DNA from: Haloarcula marina
GTDB taxonomy: Archaea > Halobacteriota > Halobacteria > Halobacteriales > Haloarculaceae
DNA: 64,000 bases
Assembly (NCBI RefSeq): GCF_024218775.1
Contig: NZ_CP100404.1
Coordinates: 3,224,001-3,288,000, forward strand
Direction: 5' to 3'
Of the stretch, positions 53,775-63,654 are shown in pieces (position 1 is the stretch's first letter; every line of letters starts with the position of its first letter). Position numbers and translations under genes: made by a program. Under the pieces are notes generated by a model, which was not told the DNA's origin, did not search any database, and was given only the letters and a program-made list of their open reading frames with translations.

Positions 53775-54689
53775 CTACGGCGTCGAAAGCGTCGGTTCGA
53801 ACACCGCGTCGTAACCGAGCAGTCGGTCCGTCTCGCGGGCGAACGCGGCGACCGGTCCCTCGGTAGTGACCGTGGCCGACCGCCCGTCGGTCGAGCGCTG
53901 GTTCGCCAACAGCGAGTCGACGACCGAGCGAACCCGACTGTCGATGTCGGGCAGGCGGAGCGTCGCTTCGGGGTCGCCCTCGGCCGGGTCCAGTTCGAGC
54001 ACCCAGTACACTTTCGTCTCGAAGAAGCCGTTATCAGTGCCGGTGTGTCGGACCGCGCGATAGGTCGCGTTCTCGTAGCGGACGGCGTTGCCGAGCAACT
54101 CGTCCAGTATCCACTGCGCGGTGGGTCGCTGAATCGGGACCTCGGCGCGGCCGTCGCCGACGGCTTCGGCGACCGCATCCCGCCGGGCCTTCGGGAGGTC
54201 GGCCGCGTCGTACACCGTCGCGGTCGGCGACGGGTCGTTCACTTCCGTCAGGTCGAGTTTGACCGTGACGTGCGCGCCCGAGTCGAGAGCGAGGGCGTAC
54301 GTGCCGCCCGCGTCGCCGACGGGGTCCTCGACCGCGACTCGGTCGACGCCGCCGAGCGGGATTTCGGGGGCCTGTACCGGCGTCTCGACGACGCCCCGTG
54401 CGGGTGCGTCACCGGCCGCGGCGTGTCGAATGGCGTCGGCGAACGGTCGCCGATAGACTGTCACCGGTCCCGACGCGAACGGGTCGCCCCGGACCGGACC
54501 GAGCGTGAGCGTCCGTTCACTCGGCGTCGGGGAGGCGGTCCGCCGGTCGGGCGCCGACGAGTCGGTTGGCTGGTCGGAGGGCGCCGTCCCGGACGTGTCC
54601 GGCCGCGAGGAACAGCCAGCGAGGAGGGCACTCACCGCCCCGAGGACGGCGCGGCGGGTCGGCGTGTTCGGAGGGGAGAGGGAGGGCAT
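53775..54689 (-). CDS. Tat lipoprotein of unknown function
   Basis: This 304-residue exported protein begins MPSLSPPNTPTRRAVLGAVSALLAGC, so Arg pair, hydrophobic stretch and lipobox are all present. A Ser/Thr/Pro/Asp-rich linker covers residues 27-60. The remainder alternates beta strands (TYALALDSGAHVTVKLDL, KVYWVLELDP) with a helical segment (KARRDAVAEAVGDGRAEVPIQRPTAQWILDELLG). I do not recognise the family. It is a surface protein anchored on the outer membrane face. It runs in the same direction as the zinc-ribbon membrane protein gene encoded upstream. Confidence 0.6.
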   Translation of the reverse strand: MPSLSPPNTPTRRAVLGAVSALLAGCSSRPDTSGTAPSDQPTDSSAPDRRTASPTPSERTLTLGPVRGDPFASGPVTVYRRPFADAIRHAAAGDAPARGVVETPVQAPEIPLGGVDRVAVEDPVGDAGGTYALALDSGAHVTVKLDLTEVNDPSPTATVYDAADLPKARRDAVAEAVGDGRAEVPIQRPTAQWILDELLGNAVRYENATYRAVRHTGTDNGFFETKVYWVLELDPAEGDPEATLRLPDIDSRVRSVVDSLLANQRSTDGRSATVTTEGPVAAFARETDRLLGYDAVFEPTLSTP

Positions 54690-54730
54690 CGCCGGAATCC
54701 ACCGCCGCCCGAGGTAAGTGCCTTGTGCGC

Positions 54731-55240
54731 CTACTCGGCCGCCACCTTGCGGGTCACGAACAGCACCACCCCGGCGTAGACGATGGGACCTGCGAGGTTC
54801 CAGACGCTCGCTGGGCGTCCGAAGAGGAGTGCGGCGAGGAGCCACAGGACGAACGGGACGACGGCGAGGGCCGTCCCGCCGTCGCGTATCGCCTCTCGGA
54901 CGGTGGGCTGGTTGGCGGCGAAAACGCCGATTCCGACGCAAGCCGCGAGATACAGCAGCGTCACGCCCGGCGGGGAGACGATGGGGAGCGTCACCAGCGC
55001 GGCGAAACCGAGAACCACGCCGACGGCCGTCGTCCCCCCGTCGAACCTGTCGGTGGCGACGAGAACGCCGTCGAAATCGCCCGATTCGAGCGCCGACTGG
55101 AGTCGTGCGCCCTCACCGCTCGCGAGATAGCCGCCGTCCGCGTCGACGGGGGCCTCGAAGTCGGCCCCGCAGTGCATGCACCACGTCGCCGTCGCACTGA
55201 CCTTCTCCGAGCAGTGCGGACAGCGGGGGTCGCTGACCAT
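54731..55240 (-). CDS. Zinc-ribbon membrane protein
   Basis: This 169-residue protein has an N-terminal zinc ribbon with CPHCSEKV and CMHCGADF, two CxxC knuckles, then a linker to about residue 70. Three to four hydrophobic helices follow (TTAVGVVLGFAALVTLPIV, VTLLYLAACVGIGVFAA, ALAVVPFVLWLLAALLF, AGPIVYAGVVLFVTRKV). The ribbon would face the cytoplasm. Such proteins are common in haloarchaea, with unknown roles. It is divergent from the gene at 55316 across 75 bp. Confidence 0.68.
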   Translation of the reverse strand: MVSDPRCPHCSEKVSATATWCMHCGADFEAPVDADGGYLASGEGARLQSALESGDFDGVLVATDRFDGGTTAVGVVLGFAALVTLPIVSPPGVTLLYLAACVGIGVFAANQPTVREAIRDGGTALAVVPFVLWLLAALLFGRPASVWNLAGPIVYAGVVLFVTRKVAAE

Positions 55241-55315
55241 GTCTCCTCTCGAACGGGTGACGAGTTAGCCGTTTGGGACGGGAGATTGAAATCGGATGGT
55301 GCACATACGGAGCGT

Positions 55316-55933
55316 ATGGACTGGGTGGCGCGGGCCGGTGACCTGCTGTACGACGGCGAGTCGATACAGGAGCACGTCCGCGTCGACGAGGCGGGCGTCG
55401 TGGTGACGACCCACCGCGTCCTCGCGTTCACCCCGAACCGCGAGGGGGCGAACTTCCAGCAGGTCGACCGACCCAACGTCGACGGCGTGGAACTCGCGAG
55501 CGGCGGCGAGACGGCGTTTCTCGAACAGGGCGCGAAGGCGGGCGTCGCCGGGGTGGCCCTCCTCGGCGCGAGCCAGTTCGTCAATCTCGACGGCCTCGCG
55601 GCGGGCGTTTCGATGGGGGGCGGGGCGACGGGTGCGGCCGGTCTCGGGCAGATGATGGGTCTGCTCCAGACGATGCTGGGACTGATGGCCCGACTGGACG
55701 ACATCATGCTCCTCTTTGGCGGCCTCGCACTCGCGTTCGCCGTCGTGCCGCTCGGCGTCTACCTCTGGAGTCGCGAACGACTGCTCGTCGTCTCGGTGGC
55801 TGGCGGGGAGGACATCGAACTCCCCGCCCCCGGGGACGACGCCGTCGTCGACGACCTGCGGGCGGCGCTGTGGTCTGAGGGTCCCGGGAACGGCGGCCAC
55901 GCCTCGTCCGTCCCCGACGACCCGCTGGCGTGA
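55316..55933 (+). CDS. Hypothetical membrane protein with PH-like start
   Basis: This 205-residue protein has a beta-rich N-terminal domain (LLYDGESIQEHVRVDEAGVVVTTHRVLAFTPNREGANFQQVDRPNV), resembling the bacterial PH-domain 'bPH' family. It is followed by a Gly-rich hydrophobic segment (AGVAGVALLGASQFVNLDGLAAG), two further hydrophobic stretches (MMGLLQTMLGLMARL, IMLLFGGLALAFAVVPLGVYLW) and a soluble C-terminal strand region (VVSVAGGEDIEL). The start at 55316 is an ATG with no good upstream alternative. Same-strand uvrC begins 33 bp downstream. The function is unknown. Confidence 0.62.
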   Translation: MDWVARAGDLLYDGESIQEHVRVDEAGVVVTTHRVLAFTPNREGANFQQVDRPNVDGVELASGGETAFLEQGAKAGVAGVALLGASQFVNLDGLAAGVSMGGGATGAAGLGQMMGLLQTMLGLMARLDDIMLLFGGLALAFAVVPLGVYLWSRERLLVVSVAGGEDIELPAPGDDAVVDDLRAALWSEGPGNGGHASSVPDDPLA

Positions 55934-55966
55934 CGTTCAACTCCGCCGAGCGCCAACTGGTGAGCG

Positions 55967-57703
55967 ATGGATTCAGACGGCGTTCGCGAGCGGGCCAGCG
56001 AGTTCCCCCGAGAGCCGGGCGTCTATCAGTTCGAGGACGACGAGGGGCGCGTGCTGTACGTCGGGAAGGCCGTCGACCTGCGGAGTCGCGTGCGGTCTTA
56101 CGCCGACCCGCGCAGTAATCGCATCGCGAAGATGGTCGAGCGCGCCACCGTCCTCGACTTCGCGGTGACCGACACGGAGACGCAGGCCCTCCTCCTCGAA
56201 GCGAACCTCATCAAGCGCCACCGCCCGCCGTACAACGTCCGCCTGAAAGACGACAAGTCCTACCCGCTAGTCCAACTCACCGACCACGCCGTCCCCCGCA
56301 TCGAAGTCACTCGCGACCCGGACGACGGCGCGACGGTGTACGGCCCCTTCACCGACAAGGGCCGCGTCGAGACGGTGCTGAAGGCCCTCCGGGAGACGTA
56401 CGGCCTGCGCGGGTGTTCGGACCACAAGTACCGGAACCGCGAGCGGCCCTGTCTGGACTACGAGATGGGCATCTGTACCGCCCCCTGCACGGGCGAGATT
56501 AGCGAGGCCGACTACGCCGCCGACGTGGAGAGCGTTCACCGCTTCTTCGAGGGCGAAGTCGGCGTCCTCGCAGACCCGCTGCGTCGAGAGATGGAAGCCG
56601 CCGCCGCCGAGCAGGCCTTCGAGCGCGCGGCCAACCTCCGAGACAAACTCGACGCCGTCGAAGCCCTCCACGGCCAGGGCGACGCCGCGGTCAGCGACAC
56701 GCACGCGACGGCCGCGACGGACGTACTCGGGGCCGCCGTCGAAGGGGAACGAGCCGTCGTCGCCCGACTCCACGCCGAGGGCGGGAAACTCGTCGAACGC
56801 GAGCGCCACACGCTCGACGCCCCGGACGGCGAGGGTCCCGCCGGGGTGTACCGGGCGTTCATCACGCAGTACTACGCCGAGCGAGAGCTTCCGGGCGCGA
56901 TTCTGTGCGCCGAAGACCCCGCCGACGCCGAGATAGCGAGATGGCTCGAAACCGAGGGCGTCGACCTGCGCGTGCCCGGGGCCGGGCGCGAGGCGACGCT
57001 CGTCGACCTCGCGCTGAAGAACGCCCGCCAACGCGGCGGGGCCGACGACGGCGTCGGGGCGCTGGCCGACGCGCTAGGTATCGACCGCCCGCGGCGAATC
57101 GAGGGGTTCGACGTGAGCCACGCGCAGGGCCGGAGCGTCGTCGGGTCGAACGTCACCGCCGTCGACGGCAATCCCGAGAAGTCGGACTATCGGCGGAAGA
57201 AACTCACCGAGCGCAACGACGACTACGCGAACATGCGCGAACTGGTCCGCTGGCGGGCCGAACGCGCCGTCTCCGGCCGGGACGACCGGCCCGACCCGGA
57301 CCTCCTCCTCATCGACGGCGGCGACGGGCAGTTGGGCGCGGCGGGAGACGCACTGGCCGAGACGGGGTGGGACGTGCCCGCCATCGCGCTCGCGAAAGAC
57401 GAGGAACTCGTGATTACCCCCGACGGCGTGTACGACTGGCCTGACGACGCCCCCCATCTGCACCTCCTCCAGCGAGTCCGCGACGAAGCCCACCGCTTCG
57501 CGGTGCAGTACCACCAGACGCTCCGGGACGAGGTGTCGACGGCGCTGGACGACGTTCCCGGCGTGGGTCCGGAGACGCGAAAACGACTGCTCCGGCGCTT
57601 CGGGAGCGTCGAGAACGTCCGCGCGGCGTCGGCGGAGGAACTGACCACCGTCGACGGCGTCGGCGACGCGACGGCCGAGACGATTCGGACCCGTCTCGGC
57701 TAA
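55967..57703 (+). CDS. uvrC: Excinuclease ABC subunit C
   Basis: This 578-residue nuclease subunit of the UvrABC nucleotide-excision repair complex makes incisions on both sides of a lesion. The N-terminal GIY-YIG domain reads [26 protein letters not shown] motif ([22 protein letters not shown]) binds UvrB. The C-terminal RNase H-like domain contains [15 protein letters not shown] and [10 protein letters not shown], and two helix-hairpin-helix motifs close the protein ([23 protein letters not shown]). UvrABC genes are a bacterial acquisition shared by haloarchaea. It is transcribed away from ligA. Confidence 0.93.
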   Translation: MDSDGVRERASEFPREPGVYQFEDDEGRVLYVGKAVDLRSRVRSYADPRSNRIAKMVERATVLDFAVTDTETQALLLEANLIKRHRPPYNVRLKDDKSYPLVQLTDHAVPRIEVTRDPDDGATVYGPFTDKGRVETVLKALRETYGLRGCSDHKYRNRERPCLDYEMGICTAPCTGEISEADYAADVESVHRFFEGEVGVLADPLRREMEAAAAEQAFERAANLRDKLDAVEALHGQGDAAVSDTHATAATDVLGAAVEGERAVVARLHAEGGKLVERERHTLDAPDGEGPAGVYRAFITQYYAERELPGAILCAEDPADAEIARWLETEGVDLRVPGAGREATLVDLALKNARQRGGADDGVGALADALGIDRPRRIEGFDVSHAQGRSVVGSNVTAVDGNPEKSDYRRKKLTERNDDYANMRELVRWRAERAVSGRDDRPDPDLLLIDGGDGQLGAAGDALAETGWDVPAIALAKDEELVITPDGVYDWPDDAPHLHLLQRVRDEAHRFAVQYHQTLRDEVSTALDDVPGVGPETRKRLLRRFGSVENVRAASAEELTTVDGVGDATAETIRTRLG

Positions 57704-57866
57704 TTCTGTATCGCAGATGGCGATTTATCACCCGACTACGCGTGGCCTGCGTACACAGCGTCGAAAACGCCCCGATAGTCCGTACTGCGGCGGTTCGGCG
57801 GTGCTTCGACGCAAGTTTCGACTACTCGGTCGTCCGGCGCTGGGGGCCGCTACGCGACATCGTCGT

Positions 57867-58760
57867 TCACTCGCGGTGGACCAGAAACACGCCTGCGGTC
57901 AACAGCGCGCCTCCACCGACGAGTCCGAACCCGACCCGTTCGTCGAGGAAGAGGGCCCCCAGCAGGATGCCGACGACCGGTTGGGCGAAGAAGAACACCG
58001 CCACCGCGCTCGCGTCCGCGTACTCTAACCCCTTGTACCAGCAGAACCACGCGACGGCGGTGCTCAGGACAGCGAGGTAGAGGACGGCACCGACGATGGG
58101 AAGGGTGACCGGGACCGAATCGAACGCGTCCGGGCGCATCCACAGTTCGAGGGGAACCAGCGCGCCGAACAAGGGGACCGACAGGACCGTCGCGTACGTC
58201 GCCGTCTCGAGTGCGGAGTATCGCCGGACGAGTGGTTTGGCGAACACGGAGAACGCGGCGAAACAGAACGCCGAGACCAGCAGCAGTCCGACACCGGAGA
58301 GACCACCGCCAGCGAGCGCCTGCAGGTCGTACTGGCCGGCGATGACCACGACCGTCCCCAGCGAAGCGAGCGCGACTCCTGCCGTTCGACGGCGCGTGAG
58401 GCGCTCGCCGAGCACGGCCACACCCAAGGCAATCATGAAAATCGGCGTCAGGACGGTCAGAAGCGACCCCTGACTCGCGTTCGTCAACTCCGTCCCCACG
58501 AACTGCGTCGTGAGCGCGGCCGTGAGCCAGACGGCGAGCGCACCGAATCGACCCCACTCCCGGTTGGAGAACGACCGCGTCGGCGTCGTCGCGCGCACCG
58601 CCAGATACAGCACGCCACCCCCGAGCGCGACTCGCAGGAACGCCAGCGTGAGCGGTGGAATCGCTCGAAACCCCCACTTGCTGACGACGTACATCCCGCC
58701 CCAGAGCGTCGCGGCGAGGAGCGGCGCGGCCGCGAAGAGTCGGTCGCGATTCACTGTCAC
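57867..58760 (-). CDS. DMT-superfamily (EamA) transporter
   Basis: This 297-residue membrane protein has two EamA repeats, about ten hydrophobic helices in total. The family signature begins ATLWGGMYVVSKWGFRAIPPLTLAFLRVALGG. The second repeat includes VLYLAVLSTAVAWFCWYKGLEYADASAVAVFFFAQPVVGILLGALFLDE. Such proteins export or import metabolites such as amino acids, nucleosides or drugs. The substrate is not predictable. It is divergent from the M48 protease gene across 265 bp. Confidence 0.85.
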   Translation of the reverse strand: MTVNRDRLFAAAPLLAATLWGGMYVVSKWGFRAIPPLTLAFLRVALGGGVLYLAVRATTPTRSFSNREWGRFGALAVWLTAALTTQFVGTELTNASQGSLLTVLTPIFMIALGVAVLGERLTRRRTAGVALASLGTVVVIAGQYDLQALAGGGLSGVGLLLVSAFCFAAFSVFAKPLVRRYSALETATYATVLSVPLFGALVPLELWMRPDAFDSVPVTLPIVGAVLYLAVLSTAVAWFCWYKGLEYADASAVAVFFFAQPVVGILLGALFLDERVGFGLVGGGALLTAGVFLVHRE

Positions 58761-59025
58761 GGCTTTCTCCCCGGACGCGAAGAGTACCGCGATTCGGGCC
58801 GGTACAGCGAGACACGTTCCCTCGACTTCGACCCAGTATTCGATAGAACGGACTTTCTGGTGGCGGTTACGTCAAAATCCGGCTGTTTTGGACAGCAACC
58901 GCGGTACGTGCCAGTGTACATCATAAATCCCTATACGCGATATAGAACTGGTCGTTCGGCGGAAGTCTACGCCACAGATATCCGCCGCCCGAAGGCGTTT
59001 CCCCGTCGCTCGCCTACGCGAAGCC

Positions 59026-59967
59026 ATGACTATCGGCCGACGAGTGGTCCTGGCGACGTTGGGTGTCGCGTCGCTCGTCGTCTACCTCGCGGTGGCCGTG
59101 CTGGGCTATCGACTTCTCGTCTCGCTGTGGGCCGCCCGGCCGTCGCCGGGACTCGTGTTCGCCGCCGTCGTCGGGACGGCGCTGGTGTTGGGGGCACTGA
59201 GCTACTGGTCCGGGACGACGCAGTTGAAGCGGTCCCTCGATGCGGTGGTGCTCCCGCGCTCGCGTGCGCCCGAGACGTACCGGCGGTTCGAAGCGCTGGT
59301 CGACCGGATGGACGTGCGCCGCCCGGCGCTACTGGTCGCGCGGTTACCGGTCCCGAACGCCTTCGCCGTCGGCGGGACGGGGGCGGCCGTCGTCGTCGAC
59401 CGACGACTGTTCGGCTACCTTTCGGCCGACGAGATGGAGACGCTGTTGGCCCACGAACTCGCTCATCTGGAGCGCCGAGACGCCCTCGTTCAGACGCTCG
59501 CCTACAGCGTCACCCAGAGCCTCGTCGGGATGGTCGCCGTCGTGTTGTTTCCGGTAGTCGTGCTGACTGGCGGTATCGCCCGGGCGCTGGCGCTCGTCCG
59601 CGGCAATCCGTCGTCGTGGTCCCGGTCGTGGTTCGCCCGAACCCAGCGGACGGCGTTGCAGGTGGTCGCGCTGTTGGGGCTGGCGGTGACGCTGTTGGTG
59701 CTGGCGTACTCCCGGCGACGGGAGTGGGCGGCCGACGACCGGGCCGTCGACGTGACGGGTGATCCGCTGGCGCTCGCGCGGGCGCTCCGGAAGATAGAGC
59801 GGGCCTCGACCCCGAATATCGGGCCGCTGACACCGCTGTACGTCCACGGCGACGACGACGGTCCGTTGGCTCGCCTGCTGTCGACGCACCCGCCGATGGA
59901 CGAGCGAATCGGCAGACTGCTCGACCGTGCGCGGCGACAATCGCCGCTCCGTCCGCGTCGGCCCTAG
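59026..59967 (+). CDS. M48-family membrane zinc metalloprotease (HtpX-like)
   Basis: This 313-residue protein has two N-terminal helices (VVLATLGVASLVVYLAVAVLG, GLVFAAVVGTALVLGALSYW), then the zinc site HELAH at residues 143-147. The third ligand is in RRREWAADDRAVD. Two further helices lie between these motifs (QSLVGMVAVVLFPVVVLTGG, ALQVVALLGLAVTLLVLAY). HtpX relatives degrade damaged membrane proteins and act in envelope stress. It is convergent with and overlaps the next gene by 4 bp. Confidence 0.86.
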   Translation: MTIGRRVVLATLGVASLVVYLAVAVLGYRLLVSLWAARPSPGLVFAAVVGTALVLGALSYWSGTTQLKRSLDAVVLPRSRAPETYRRFEALVDRMDVRRPALLVARLPVPNAFAVGGTGAAVVVDRRLFGYLSADEMETLLAHELAHLERRDALVQTLAYSVTQSLVGMVAVVLFPVVVLTGGIARALALVRGNPSSWSRSWFARTQRTALQVVALLGLAVTLLVLAYSRRREWAADDRAVDVTGDPLALARALRKIERASTPNIGPLTPLYVHGDDDGPLARLLSTHPPMDERIGRLLDRARRQSPLRPRRP

Positions 59968-60896
59968 TCCGCGAGCAGGTCCGCCAGCGTCCGGCGAAGG
60001 TCGCCGCTCCCGGGACTCTGGGGAACCTGTGCGAGGATGTCCCGGTGAAGGGCGTCGAGCGCGTCGCTCGGCCCCACTCGGTCGAGTCGGTGGCCGTGTT
60101 TCAGCGCCACGCGCGGCGACACGTCAAACAACAGGTCCTGCCGGCCGATGGTCGAGTGGGTGATGACCAGCGCCTCGACGGCCCGTTCGACGTATCGTTC
60201 GCGGTCTTCCGAGTCGCCAACGCCAGCGAGCGCACCCGCGAGCAGCGCTTCGAGACGGTCGGTCCGCTCGTTCGGCCCCGGCGGCGCGTCGAGGACTGTC
60301 GTGCCGTCGGGCTGTTCGGGGAGCATGCTCTCCCGGGGCGCGTACGAGAGGACGGCACCCGTCGTCGGGTCGGTGGCGCTCGGGAGCGGCGACGTCAGCC
60401 GTTTCGAGGGGGCGGTATCGGTGAAGACGACGACGAGGTCGGCGGGATTGCCCGAGACGGGGGCCGCGTCGCCGGCCGCCTGCGGTGGCTGGTCGTACCC
60501 CCGACGGAGCGCCTCTCGGAAAGTGCCCGGAACCGGCCCCGTGTCGGTCCGGAGTTCGACGTGGACGACGACCGGGCCGGCGGCGCTCTCCTCCACGAGC
60601 GACCACAGCGTAGAGACGGCGTCGCGGGCGAGCGGGGACAGCCGGGTACACGGGCAGTCCAACTCCGCCGCGAGCAGTCGCGCCAGTGTGAACCCCCGCC
60701 ACCCGGTCAAGTCGGCGACGTAGAACCACGGCACGGCGTGAATGGGGCCGACGCTGGCGTCGGCACTCTCGGGAGTGAGCGCCGCGGGGACCCCGTCGAG
60801 ATAGTCGGCGAACACCTCCATCTCGGGGGTGAAGTACTCCCGGACAGCGGCCGGAAGCGACGTAGCGACGCGACAGTGCGACGGGACCGAGGACAT
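59964..60896 (-). CDS. Conserved haloarchaeal hypothetical protein (DUF7504-like)
   Basis: This 310-residue soluble protein probably has an alpha/beta fold: WFYVADLTGWRGFTLARLLAAELDCPCTRL, then GPVVVHVELRTDTGPVPGTFREAL and ADLVVVFTD. It has no complete Walker A or other catalytic motif. It resembles families of haloarchaeal RecA-fold-like regulators without ATPase residues, a resemblance I hold with low certainty. The start at 60896 is the first ATG after the basic upstream stretch. It overlaps the M48 gene by 4 bp and is divergent from the beta-propeller lipoprotein gene. Confidence 0.55.
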   Translation of the reverse strand: MSSVPSHCRVATSLPAAVREYFTPEMEVFADYLDGVPAALTPESADASVGPIHAVPWFYVADLTGWRGFTLARLLAAELDCPCTRLSPLARDAVSTLWSLVEESAAGPVVVHVELRTDTGPVPGTFREALRRGYDQPPQAAGDAAPVSGNPADLVVVFTDTAPSKRLTSPLPSATDPTTGAVLSYAPRESMLPEQPDGTTVLDAPPGPNERTDRLEALLAGALAGVGDSEDRERYVERAVEALVITHSTIGRQDLLFDVSPRVALKHGHRLDRVGPSDALDALHRDILAQVPQSPGSGDLRRTLADLLAD

Positions 60897-61188
60897 ACCA
60901 TGGGTTCGGTCGACGCCGCTAAAACCCTGCCGAGAACGCACGTATTGGGCCGCCGACTCGGTACCGGCCGAGACACGTCCACAGCAATCCGGGACGGCGA
61001 GAGCAACACCAACTGGGGATACGCGTCGAGTTCGCTCCCCGAAAGCCGCCTCCAGACGCTCCGTCGGCATAACGGGGGTTCGGACGCGTCTCGTCCTTCG
61101 CGACCACCGTTCGCGGAGTGTCGCCTCGAACCGCCTCGTGTATCCAGAATATCAAAATAGTATTGTCGGTCCCCACGTGGGAACTGGT

Positions 61189-62553
61189 ATGGACCGGCGA
61201 GCGTTTTTGACGGCGACGGGGTTGGCTGTCAGCACAGGAGGCTGTCTTCGGTTGGCCGAGCCAGATTCGGGGAACGAATCGTCGGCGGCAAGCGAGACAG
61301 CGACCGACGGAGTAACCACATCGCAGACAGCGACGGCGAGCGACACGAGCGGACAGACGGAGACGGAAACCGAGGCGGAGCGGGCGACGCTGGCGGAACT
61401 GGCGTGTTCCACCGACGCGACGCTACCGGTGACCGCCACTGACGCGTGGGGACAACCACAGAGCGACGCTGCCGCAACCGGTTACGTCCCCGCGGAATCC
61501 GTCGGCACCGACGGTGCGTGTATCGCGTGGCGAGCGGAGGACTTGGGGACTGTCTCCTCCAGTATCGTCCTCTCGGACGAGTTCGTCTTCACGGGCGGCG
61601 CGAACGGGGAGGGACTACGCGCCTCGGACCGGGCGACGGGTGAGCTAGGGTGGACGACCCGAGACACGCTTCCGGCGGACGAACTCATCAACGTTCGCAA
61701 CCCCCTCGTGGTCGACGGCACCGTGTACGTCAACGCGGAGAGTATACGCACCGGCGCGCAGGTCTTCGCCCTCGACGCTGGGACCGGCGAGGAGCAGTGG
61801 CGCACGAAGCCCGCGGCCGACGCCGACCTCCTGGGCGCACTTCGGTATCGGGACGGGACCCTCTACGGGAGCGGATGGGTCGGCGAAGACGCGGTCGCGT
61901 GGGCGGTGGACGCCGCCGATGGGTCGCAACGGTGGCAAACGACGCTGAGTGGGGGCGGCAGTACCTCGCTGTCGGTCGGTTCCGAACGGGTGTACGTCGC
62001 GGGTGACCGGCAGGGCGACGCCGGGGTTCGCGCGCTCGACCCCGAAACGGGTGAACTCCTGTGGCGTGCGGTCGACCAGGAGGTTCGCGGTGCCCCGACC
62101 GTCGGCGACGGAACTGTGTACGCCACGACGCCGAACGACGTGGGGCCGAAGACGCTGTTCGCGCTCGACCCCGCCAGCGGTGAGACGAAGTGGTCGTTCG
62201 AGACGCTGAACGGGACGAACGGGTCGGCCGTCGTCGCCGACGGGACGGTGACGTTCGGGACGTCCGACGGCGAGATATACTGTCTCGACGCCGAGGGAGC
62301 GCCGCTGTGGCGATATCGCGGAGAGGACGTTCGCTTCTCGCAAGCAGGCCCCATCCGCGTCGGTGACACCCTCATCGCGGGGGCCACACAGGAACAGAGC
62401 GGTCTGTACGCCATCGACGCGGCGACCGGCGACACGCTGTGGTCGGTACCGACCCCCGACGTAGCGATGACGCCAGCGGTCGTCGACGGTGTGGTGTACG
62501 CGATGTACCGGACCGAAGACTACAGCCACCATCTGATGGCGTTACGAGCGTGA
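61189..62553 (+). CDS. Beta-propeller (PQQ-like repeat) Tat lipoprotein
   Basis: This 454-residue exported lipoprotein has a signal MDRRAFLTATGLAVSTGGC that contains the Tat pair and lipobox, then a Ser/Thr/Glu-rich linker up to about residue 60. Repeats of the PQQ/pyrrolo-quinoline quinone type follow. Each contains a LDxxTGxxxW motif (LDAGTGEEQW, VDAADGSQRW, LDPETGELLW, LDPASGETKW, IDAATGDTLW), making a seven- or eight-bladed propeller. The metal- or quinone-binding residues of true dehydrogenases are not evident. It may be a scaffold or BamB-like protein on the cell surface. It is monocistronic. Confidence 0.82.
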   Translation: MDRRAFLTATGLAVSTGGCLRLAEPDSGNESSAASETATDGVTTSQTATASDTSGQTETETEAERATLAELACSTDATLPVTATDAWGQPQSDAAATGYVPAESVGTDGACIAWRAEDLGTVSSSIVLSDEFVFTGGANGEGLRASDRATGELGWTTRDTLPADELINVRNPLVVDGTVYVNAESIRTGAQVFALDAGTGEEQWRTKPAADADLLGALRYRDGTLYGSGWVGEDAVAWAVDAADGSQRWQTTLSGGGSTSLSVGSERVYVAGDRQGDAGVRALDPETGELLWRAVDQEVRGAPTVGDGTVYATTPNDVGPKTLFALDPASGETKWSFETLNGTNGSAVVADGTVTFGTSDGEIYCLDAEGAPLWRYRGEDVRFSQAGPIRVGDTLIAGATQEQSGLYAIDAATGDTLWSVPTPDVAMTPAVVDGVVYAMYRTEDYSHHLMALRA

Positions 62554-62811
62554 CACGGTATCGAACGCGGATTCGTGCCACGATAGACAGCGATACGAAG
62601 CGTTCTGACCGGCATTCGTAGCGGTGTTACCAGTTACGCGCGAGCGGAAATCCCGACGCTGCGCGACAGTGTGCCAGGAATCGACCGGTTTTGGCCCAGC
62701 CGCTGCGACGGTGAGCGCCTGCACGCGACCCGATTTTGTATATCTATATTTGGTTTACAACCGACTGTCGGTCGTAGCGTCCCAGTTCGCCGGGTAGCCA
62801 CGGAGAAGGCC

Positions 62812-63654
62812 TCACTCGTCGGAAGCCACGCGCTCGACGTGTGCGGCCACTGTCTCTGGATTCTCGCGAGGCGCCCAGTGGGCGCAGTCGTCGAGAACGT
62901 GGAGTTCGGCGTCGGGAATCCGGTCGGCGGCCCGTTCGGCCCACTCGACGGGGAACAACTCGTCGTGTGCGCCGTGGAGCAGCGTCGTCGGCGCGGCGAG
63001 GTCCCCGAATCGGTCGAGAAACGTCGTCCGATAGCCGCGTCGGGTGACCTCGGCCTTCCGAAATCGCCGAAACGCCGCGCCCGCCGTGGGACGCTGGACC
63101 TCACGGTAGACGGCGTCGACGGCCTCGGCGGGGAGCGCATCGAGGTCGTGGACGATGCCGCCCAGACTCGCGCGTGTGAGGCCCCGACTCCGCCGAAAGG
63201 CCGCGATAGCCACTCGATTGAACACCTGCACGCGCGCGAGGACGTACGAGAGAAAGCCGTTCGGCAGGTCGCGACCGAGGCCGAACGGGTCGATTGGGAC
63301 CAGCGCCTCGACGAGGTCCGGGCGGTCAAGCGCCAGTTGGATGGCGACGCCGCCGCCCAGCGAGAGACCGACGAGCGTGACCGGCCCTAACTCCAGTGCG
63401 TCCAGAACGCCCGCGATTACCTCGGCGTGTCGGGGAATCGAGTACGGACCGTCGGCGAGTTCACTCTCACCGTACCCGAGGAGGTCCGGAGCGACGACGC
63501 GGTAGTCCTCGGCGAGGCGGTCCCGCACCGGCGGCCACGAGACGTGTGCCGCGTCGACGATGCCCCCGTGCAGGAGGACCACCGGCGGCCCCTCGCCCGC
63601 CGTCTGGTAGTGAATCCGTGTCCCCGCGACCGTGACGCTCGCGTCGGTGACCAT
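62812..63654 (-). CDS. Alpha/beta-fold hydrolase
   Basis: This 280-residue hydrolase has a nucleophile elbow GLSLGG with Ser98, an oxyanion-hole region LLHGGIVDAAH, a PIDPFGL segment, a lid-like helical insert (residues 135-210) and a C-terminal His in DDCAHWAPRENPETVAAH. The acid is likely in LLHGAHDELFP. The start at 63654 follows the typical pattern, MVTDASVTVAGTRIHYQ. The substrate is unpredictable among ester, epoxide or peroxide chemistries. It is monocistronic, with no partner gene in the window. Confidence 0.85.
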   Translation of the reverse strand: MVTDASVTVAGTRIHYQTAGEGPPVVLLHGGIVDAAHVSWPPVRDRLAEDYRVVAPDLLGYGESELADGPYSIPRHAEVIAGVLDALELGPVTLVGLSLGGGVAIQLALDRPDLVEALVPIDPFGLGRDLPNGFLSYVLARVQVFNRVAIAAFRRSRGLTRASLGGIVHDLDALPAEAVDAVYREVQRPTAGAAFRRFRKAEVTRRGYRTTFLDRFGDLAAPTTLLHGAHDELFPVEWAERAADRIPDAELHVLDDCAHWAPRENPETVAAHVERVASDE